NCBI GenBank assembly: GCA_002405435.1
Contig: DHLU01000156.1
Span: forward strand, 875 to 9,466
Length of the DNA stretch: 8,592 nt
Reading direction: 5' to 3'
Source of the DNA: Flavobacteriales bacterium UBA4660
Lineage (GTDB): Bacteria > Bacteroidota > Bacteroidia > Flavobacteriales_D > Sanyastnellaceae
This document shows positions 4,528-8,592 of the stretch, piece by piece. Each line of letters begins with the position of its first letter. The first letter of the stretch is position 1. The notes under the pieces are model-generated. The model saw nothing but the letters and a program-made list of their open reading frames with translations. It was not told the DNA's origin and ran no database searches. The position numbers were made by a program, and so were the translations under genes.

Positions 4528-7344
4528 ATGCCCAAAGACAATGCTCTTCGTTCAGTCCTCATCATCGGCTCGGGACCTATCGTAATCGGCCAAGCATGCG
4601 AATTTGACTACAGTGGCTCTCAGGCTGCGCGGTCCCTCCGCGAAGAAGGGATCGAAGTCGTGCTGATCAACTCCAATCCGGCTACCATAATGACCGACAA
4701 GGTGGTGGCAGACCATGTTTACCTGCAGCCGCTTCTGCCGGAAAGCATCATCGAAATTCTCAATGCACACAAGATCGACGCCGTGCTGCCCACCATGGGT
4801 GGCCAGACTGCGCTCAACCTGGCCATGCAGTGCGAAGAGATGGGCATCTGGAAAGAATATGGTGTTCGCATGATCGGCGTGGATATAGGGGCCATTGAAA
4901 TTACCGAAAACCGCGAACAGTTCAGGGCGCTGATGGAAAAGATCGGTGTTCCGATGGCCCCCCAGCTCACCGCAAAAAGTTTTCTCGAGGGAAAAGAAAT
5001 TGCACAGGAGTTTGGTTTTCCGCTCTGTATTCGTCCGTCCTTTACCCTCGGCGGCAGCGGTGCTTCGCTGGTCTATCAGCCCGAAGAATTTGACGCGTTG
5101 CTCGACCGCGGTCTCCACCTCAGTCCCATACATGAGGTGATGATTGACAAGGCCCTGATCGGCTGGAAAGAGTTTGAACTTGAGCTGCTGCGTGATGCCA
5201 ATGATAACGTGGCCATTATCTGCTCCATTGAAAACTTCGATCCGCTGGGTATACATACCGGCGACTCTATTACGGTGGCGCCGGCCATGACCCTCAGTGA
5301 TACCACCTACCAGCGTATGCGTGATATGGCCATACGCATGATGCGGTCGATCGGCAATTTCGCCGGCGGTTGCAATGTGCAGTTCGCGGTCAGTCCCGAT
5401 GAAAAGGAGGATATCATCGCCATTGAAATCAATCCGAGGGTTTCGCGAAGCAGCGCGTTGGCGTCAAAGGCTACGGGATACCCCATTGCGAAGATTGCTT
5501 CGAAGCTCGCCATAGGGTATCACCTCGACGAACTGCAAAACCAGATCACGCGTTCGACCAGCGCGTATTTTGAGCCCACGCTCGACTATGTCATTGTAAA
5601 GATACCGCGATGGAACTTCGATAAGTTTCCGGGCAGCAGGCGCGAGTTGGGCCTTCAGATGAAGAGTGTCGGAGAGGCCATGGGTATTGGCCGCAGTTTT
5701 CAGGAAGCGCTTCAAAAGGCTTGTCAGTCGCTCGAGATCAACCGCAATGGACTGGGTGCCGACGGCAAGGAGGTGCGCGACCAGCAGCAACTGCTGAATT
5801 CGCTCGAGCGACCCTCCTGGAACCGCCTGTTTCATATCTATGATGCCATCAAGCTGGGGATTCCGTTCAAGACCATTCAAGAAAAAACCAAAATTGATAT
5901 CTGGTTTCTCAAGCAGATTGAAGACCTCATTCAATTGGAAAAACGCATCGAGAAATGCTCGCTCGATACCCTCCCGCGGGACCTGTTGTTTGAAGCCAAA
6001 CAAAAAGGGTATGCCGACCGGCAAATCGCTCATTTGCTTCGCTGTCTTGAGAGTCAGGTCTATCAGAAACGCGCCGACCTTGGCATTAGAAGGGTTTATA
6101 AACTGGTAGATACCTGTGCGGCCGAATTTCCGGCCAAGACACCCTACTACTATTCGACTTTTGAGGAAGAAAACGAGAGCGTGCGTTCAGACCGTAAAAA
6201 AATTGTGGTGCTGGGCAGCGGACCCAACCGCATTGGGCAGGGTATCGAATTCGATTACTCATGTGTGCACGGTGTGCTGGCAGCCCGGGAAAGTGGTTAT
6301 GAGACCATCATGATCAACTGCAACCCGGAAACGGTCTCGACGGATTTTGACACGTCCGATAAGCTCTACTTCGAGCCAGTATTCTGGGAGCATATCTATG
6401 ATATCATCCAGCACGAGCAGCCGGAGGGAGTGATTGTGCAACTGGGCGGACAGACAGCCCTTAAGCTGGCGGCCAAGCTGCACCGCTACGGCATTCCAAT
6501 TATTGGTACTGATTTTCAATCGCTTGACCTGGCAGAAGACCGAGGTAGTTTTTCTACCCTGCTGCGCGACCACAACATTCCCTACCCCAGGTTCGGCGTC
6601 GTAGAGAGTGCCGAACAGGCAATCGTGCTGTCGCGCGAACTCGGTTTTCCTCTCCTCGTCAGGCCCAGTTATGTGCTTGGAGGTCAGAAAATGAAGATTG
6701 TCATAAACGAGCGTGAACTAGAGCAGCACGTGGTGAACATCCTCAATGATATGCCCGACAACAAGATCCTGCTGGATCATTTCCTGGAGGGGGCTATCGA
6801 GGCAGAAGCCGATGCCATCTGCGACGGAGAGGATGTTTACATCATCGGTATCATGCAGCACATCGAGCCGGCGGGTATTCACAGCGGTGATTCCTACGCC
6901 GTTCTGCCTCCCTATAACCTGGGCGATTTTGTGATGACACAGATTGAGGAGCATACCAAAACTATTGCGGTGGCGCTCAAAACCGTGGGACTGATCAACA
7001 TTCAGTTTGCCATCAAGGGAGATATCGTCTATGTGATTGAGGCCAATCCACGGGCTTCACGCACGGTGCCTTTTATCGCCAAGGCCTACGACGAGCCTTA
7101 TGTGAATTATGCTACCAAGGTGATGCTGCGTGAAAAGCGTGTGAAGGATTTTCAGTTCAATCCGAGAAGGCAGGGTTACGCGATTAAAATACCGGTGTTT
7201 AGCTATGAAAAGTTCCCGGAAGTCAAGAAGGAACTGGGTCCGGAAATGAAAAGTACCGGTGAAGCCATTCGATTCATCAAAGACCTGCGTGATCCTTTTT
7301 TCCGTCAGGTCTATGCCGAGCGAAATTTGTACCTCAGCAAGTAA
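4528..7344 (+). CDS. carB: Carbamoyl-phosphate synthase large subunit, lacking the MGS allosteric domain
   Basis: A 938-residue synthetase subunit that makes carbamoyl phosphate from bicarbonate, ammonia (delivered from glutamine by CarA) and two ATP, for pyrimidine and arginine synthesis. The first half (about 1-400) is the carboxyphosphate domain: IGSGPIVIGQACEFDYSGSQ at 13-32, RPSFTLGGSG at 169-178, metal ligands E300 and N302 in EINPRVSRSSA. An oligomerization region follows (about 403-545). The second half (about 556-915) is the homologous carbamoyl-phosphate domain: LGSGPNRIGQGIEFDYS at 562-578, RPSYVLGGQ at 712-720, metal ligands E838 and N840. The protein ends about 30 residues after GPEMKSTGEA, where E. 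coli CarB (1073 residues) goes on into its MGS-like UMP/ornithine-binding domain. I chose ATG 4528, which gives the normal N-terminus; the frame is open up to a TTG at 4474, but those 18 residues are not CarB-like. The start follows a run of A. carA is not in the window. Confidence 0.97.
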   Translation: MPKDNALRSVLIIGSGPIVIGQACEFDYSGSQAARSLREEGIEVVLINSNPATIMTDKVVADHVYLQPLLPESIIEILNAHKIDAVLPTMGGQTALNLAMQCEEMGIWKEYGVRMIGVDIGAIEITENREQFRALMEKIGVPMAPQLTAKSFLEGKEIAQEFGFPLCIRPSFTLGGSGASLVYQPEEFDALLDRGLHLSPIHEVMIDKALIGWKEFELELLRDANDNVAIICSIENFDPLGIHTGDSITVAPAMTLSDTTYQRMRDMAIRMMRSIGNFAGGCNVQFAVSPDEKEDIIAIEINPRVSRSSALASKATGYPIAKIASKLAIGYHLDELQNQITRSTSAYFEPTLDYVIVKIPRWNFDKFPGSRRELGLQMKSVGEAMGIGRSFQEALQKACQSLEINRNGLGADGKEVRDQQQLLNSLERPSWNRLFHIYDAIKLGIPFKTIQEKTKIDIWFLKQIEDLIQLEKRIEKCSLDTLPRDLLFEAKQKGYADRQIAHLLRCLESQVYQKRADLGIRRVYKLVDTCAAEFPAKTPYYYSTFEEENESVRSDRKKIVVLGSGPNRIGQGIEFDYSCVHGVLAARESGYETIMINCNPETVSTDFDTSDKLYFEPVFWEHIYDIIQHEQPEGVIVQLGGQTALKLAAKLHRYGIPIIGTDFQSLDLAEDRGSFSTLLRDHNIPYPRFGVVESAEQAIVLSRELGFPLLVRPSYVLGGQKMKIVINERELEQHVVNILNDMPDNKILLDHFLEGAIEAEADAICDGEDVYIIGIMQHIEPAGIHSGDSYAVLPPYNLGDFVMTQIEEHTKTIAVALKTVGLINIQFAIKGDIVYVIEANPRASRTVPFIAKAYDEPYVNYATKVMLREKRVKDFQFNPRRQGYAIKIPVFSYEKFPEVKKELGPEMKSTGEAIRFIKDLRDPFFRQVYAERNLYLSK

Positions 7345-7345
7345 G

Positions 7346-7356
7346 GTGTCAGACAC
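7346..7356. repeat. Short perfect palindrome GTGTCAGACAC behind carB
   Basis: GTGTC, a central A, then GACAC: an 11-bp odd palindrome starting one base after the carB stop codon. It has no following T-run, so it is not a standard terminator. It could be a binding site or a copy of a dispersed genomic palindrome; one copy alone cannot decide. Confidence 0.4.
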
Positions 7357-7383
7357 TCCCTGTTTCCGCTACCCTTTGCCCGG

Positions 7384-7412
7384 TTTGGCAGTCCCGCTCT
7401 GAGTAATTTTGC
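7384..7412 (+). promoter_or_regulatory. Candidate promoter for the DUF4834-type gene
   Basis: TAATTTTG (7404-7411) followed by C matches the Bacteroidota -7 consensus exactly. A TTTG lies 16 bases upstream (7384-7387), slightly closer than usual. The box ends only four bases before ATG 7416, so transcription would start at or next to the start codon. Confidence 0.45.
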
Positions 7413-7415
7413 CAC

Positions 7416-7688
7416 ATGCTCATTGGGATACTCCTTTCCGTTTCGGGTCTGCTGCGGCTTATTTTCATAATGGCCGGGGTGATCCTGCTGATCCGGCTGG
7501 TCACCTACCTTGTGCTTCCCCACGTGGTGGGTGCAGCGTCTCAGCGGTTGAAAAATCAGATGGATGCGATGAGGCGCGCACAGGAGTCGCCGGACCGCAA
7601 GGAGGGCGAGGTGACCATAACCCGCCGCAATGATTCCGCACCGGCTGACCGCGGAGAGTACACCGACTATACGGAAGTAAAGGATTAG
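7416..7688 (+). CDS. Small membrane protein, DUF4834-type
   Basis: A 90-residue protein of unknown function. Residues about 3-36 are hydrophobic and form one membrane segment (GLLRLIFIMAGVILLIRLVT at 11-30). A basic amphipathic stretch follows (ASQRLKNQMDAMRRAQ), then a polar, probably disordered tail ending GEVTITRR...GEYTDYTEVKD. This layout, membrane segment, short charged helix, GEV-I and a terminal GEY-D-EE-like tail, is what I know from the DUF4834 family of Bacteroidota; the assignment is from memory of the family pattern, not a search. The start is ATG 7416; no ribosome binding site can be seen and the candidate promoter box ends four bases before it, so the message may be leaderless. 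A later ATG at 7470 is possible but would cut the membrane segment. It lies 57 bp before the yfhO-type gene. Confidence 0.75.
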   Translation: MLIGILLSVSGLLRLIFIMAGVILLIRLVTYLVLPHVVGAASQRLKNQMDAMRRAQESPDRKEGEVTITRRNDSAPADRGEYTDYTEVKD

Positions 7689-7745
7689 GTCAAATTCCCC
7701 TCAGTGCCGGGTGGTTCTGTATTTTCACCGCAAACTTTACAACTG

Positions 7746-8592
7746 ATGAAGAAGTTTTTTGTCAAGGTCATTCCGCACGCGGTGGCCGTCACGGTATTCG
7801 TATCTGTCTCATGCGCATTGTTCCCGCGGCTGTTTGACGGCTACGAACTCAGGCAATCCGATATCGAGCATTTTATCGGAATGTCGAAGGAAATTGCCGA
7901 TTACCGGATACTGCATGATGGCGAAGAGCCGCTTTGGACCAATGCGATGTTTGGCGGCATGCCTGCCTACCAGATTTCGGTGATCCATGGATCCAACTAC
8001 GTCAGGCAGATTGATGCCATACTGAAACTCGGACTTCCTGCGCCGGTCGGCATTGTGTTTATGGCCATGCTCGGATTTTACATCCTGTGCCTGTGCATAC
8101 GCGTTAATCCCTGGTTGGGCATTGTCGGAGGACTTGCTTTCGGACTGGCCAGTTTCAATGTGCTTTTTCTGGCTGCAGGTCACGTTTCAAAGGTCAATGC
8201 GGTGGCCTACCTCGCGCCCACACTGGGCGGTATGCTGCTCGCCATGCGCGGTAAGTGGCTCGCCGGCGGCGCCTTGTTTTCGCTGTTCTTTTCTCTTCAT
8301 CTCAGCGCCAACCACCTGCAGATCACCTATTACCTGGCAATCATGCTCGCAGCGGTGGGCATAGGCGAAGCCGTTTTCGCTCTCCGCAGCAAGCAGTTTT
8401 CTGACTGGTGGAAGGGCGCAGTGGCAGTTTTTTGCGGGGCCGTGCTCGCGGTCTTGCCTTCTGCAGGAAACCTGGCGACCACCCGCGAATACAGCGAATT
8501 CACCACGCGTGGAGCCACCGAACTGACGACCAACGCCGATGGTACGCCGATCTCGGCGGCTAAACAGACAGGGCTTGATCCTTCCTACATCC
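7746..8592 (+). CDS. YfhO-family polytopic membrane protein, N-terminal part (runs off right edge)
   Basis: The frame starts at ATG 7746 and is open for 282 codons to the window edge. The product begins MKKFFVKVIPHAVAVTVFVS, a basic start followed by a membrane anchor, then a loop with LRQSDIEHFIGMSKEIADYR (35-54) and EPLWTNAMFGGMPAYQI (61-77), then membrane segments at roughly 101-119, 122-142, 170-187, 194-212 and 224-241. GHVSKVNAVAYLAP (145-158), SANHLQITYYL (187-197) and ATTREYSEFTTRG followed by ELTTNADGTP (244-268) are the conserved pattern I recognise from Bacteroidota YfhO-family proteins, usually about 800 residues long. In Bacillus, YfhO is linked to glycosylation of lipoteichoic acid; the fold resembles GT-C glycosyltransferases using lipid-linked sugars. 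The substrate here is unknown. Acidic residues in the first loop (D39, E41) would fit a GT-C active site, but this is inference. No clear ribosome binding site is seen. Confidence 0.85.
   Translation, partial: MKKFFVKVIPHAVAVTVFVSVSCALFPRLFDGYELRQSDIEHFIGMSKEIADYRILHDGEEPLWTNAMFGGMPAYQISVIHGSNYVRQIDAILKLGLPAPVGIVFMAMLGFYILCLCIRVNPWLGIVGGLAFGLASFNVLFLAAGHVSKVNAVAYLAPTLGGMLLAMRGKWLAGGALFSLFFSLHLSANHLQITYYLAIMLAAVGIGEAVFALRSKQFSDWWKGAVAVFCGAVLAVLPSAGNLATTREYSEFTTRGATELTTNADGTPISAAKQTGLDPSYI

Noticed and set aside
4552..5256. Long open frame on the minus strand opposite carB (234 codons)
   Set aside because: It is antisense to the conserved first synthetase domain of CarB, has no family resemblance and no plausible promoter or ribosome binding site.
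7716..7726. TATTTTCAC as a promoter box for the YfhO-family gene
   Set aside because: Only a partial match to TAnnTTTG and no -33 element at the right distance; the gene may be read from the promoter at 7404.
1..8592. Search for a novel accessory system, mobile element, CRISPR array, toxin-antitoxin pair or structured RNA
   Set aside because: All coding space is filled by recognisable core or lineage-typical genes and every intergenic gap is under about 140 bases; I saw no tandem arrays, transposase, integrase or tRNA-like sequence.

Overview
This window reads as ordinary housekeeping chromosome from a member of the Bacteroidota, probably close to the Flavobacteriia. Four things point there. 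The gene order rsfS-ftsH-cdsA-psd, divergent from birA, is typical of the phylum. Promoter-like boxes match the Bacteroidota -7 consensus TAnnTTTG. Shine-Dalgarno sequences are weak. The protein variants also fit: a CarB of 938 residues with no C-terminal regulatory domain, a DUF4834-type small membrane protein, and a Bacteroidota-style YfhO protein. By eye the base composition is near or slightly above 50% G+C, high for Flavobacteriia, so I do not go below phylum/class level.

Left part, minus strand (1-3573), read right to left: rsfS (ribosome silencing factor), ftsH (membrane AAA+ zinc protease), cdsA (CDP-diacylglycerol synthase) and the first 84 codons of psd (phosphatidylserine decarboxylase), which runs off the left edge. 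This looks like one operon. CdsA makes CDP-diacylglycerol, from which phosphatidylserine is formed; Psd converts that to phosphatidylethanolamine. The cdsA stop and psd start overlap as ATGA, so the two lipid genes are probably translationally coupled. FtsH supplies membrane protein quality control and RsfS slows translation in starvation.

Middle (3574-3655): an 82-bp divergent promoter region drives rsfS leftward and birA rightward. birA encodes a short biotin-protein ligase without a DNA-binding domain.

Right part, plus strand (3656-8592): birA, then carB with its own promoter-like box inside an inverted repeat, then a 90-residue DUF4834-type membrane protein whose promoter box lies so close to its ATG that the mRNA may be leaderless, then the first 282 codons of a polytopic YfhO-family protein running off the right edge.

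I found no mobile element, CRISPR array, RNA gene, phage gene or defence system, and no clear undescribed system. The points worth a second look are the missing regulatory domain of CarB, the repeat structures at the carB promoter and leader, the tight divergent promoter, the possible leaderless small gene, and a short palindrome behind carB.
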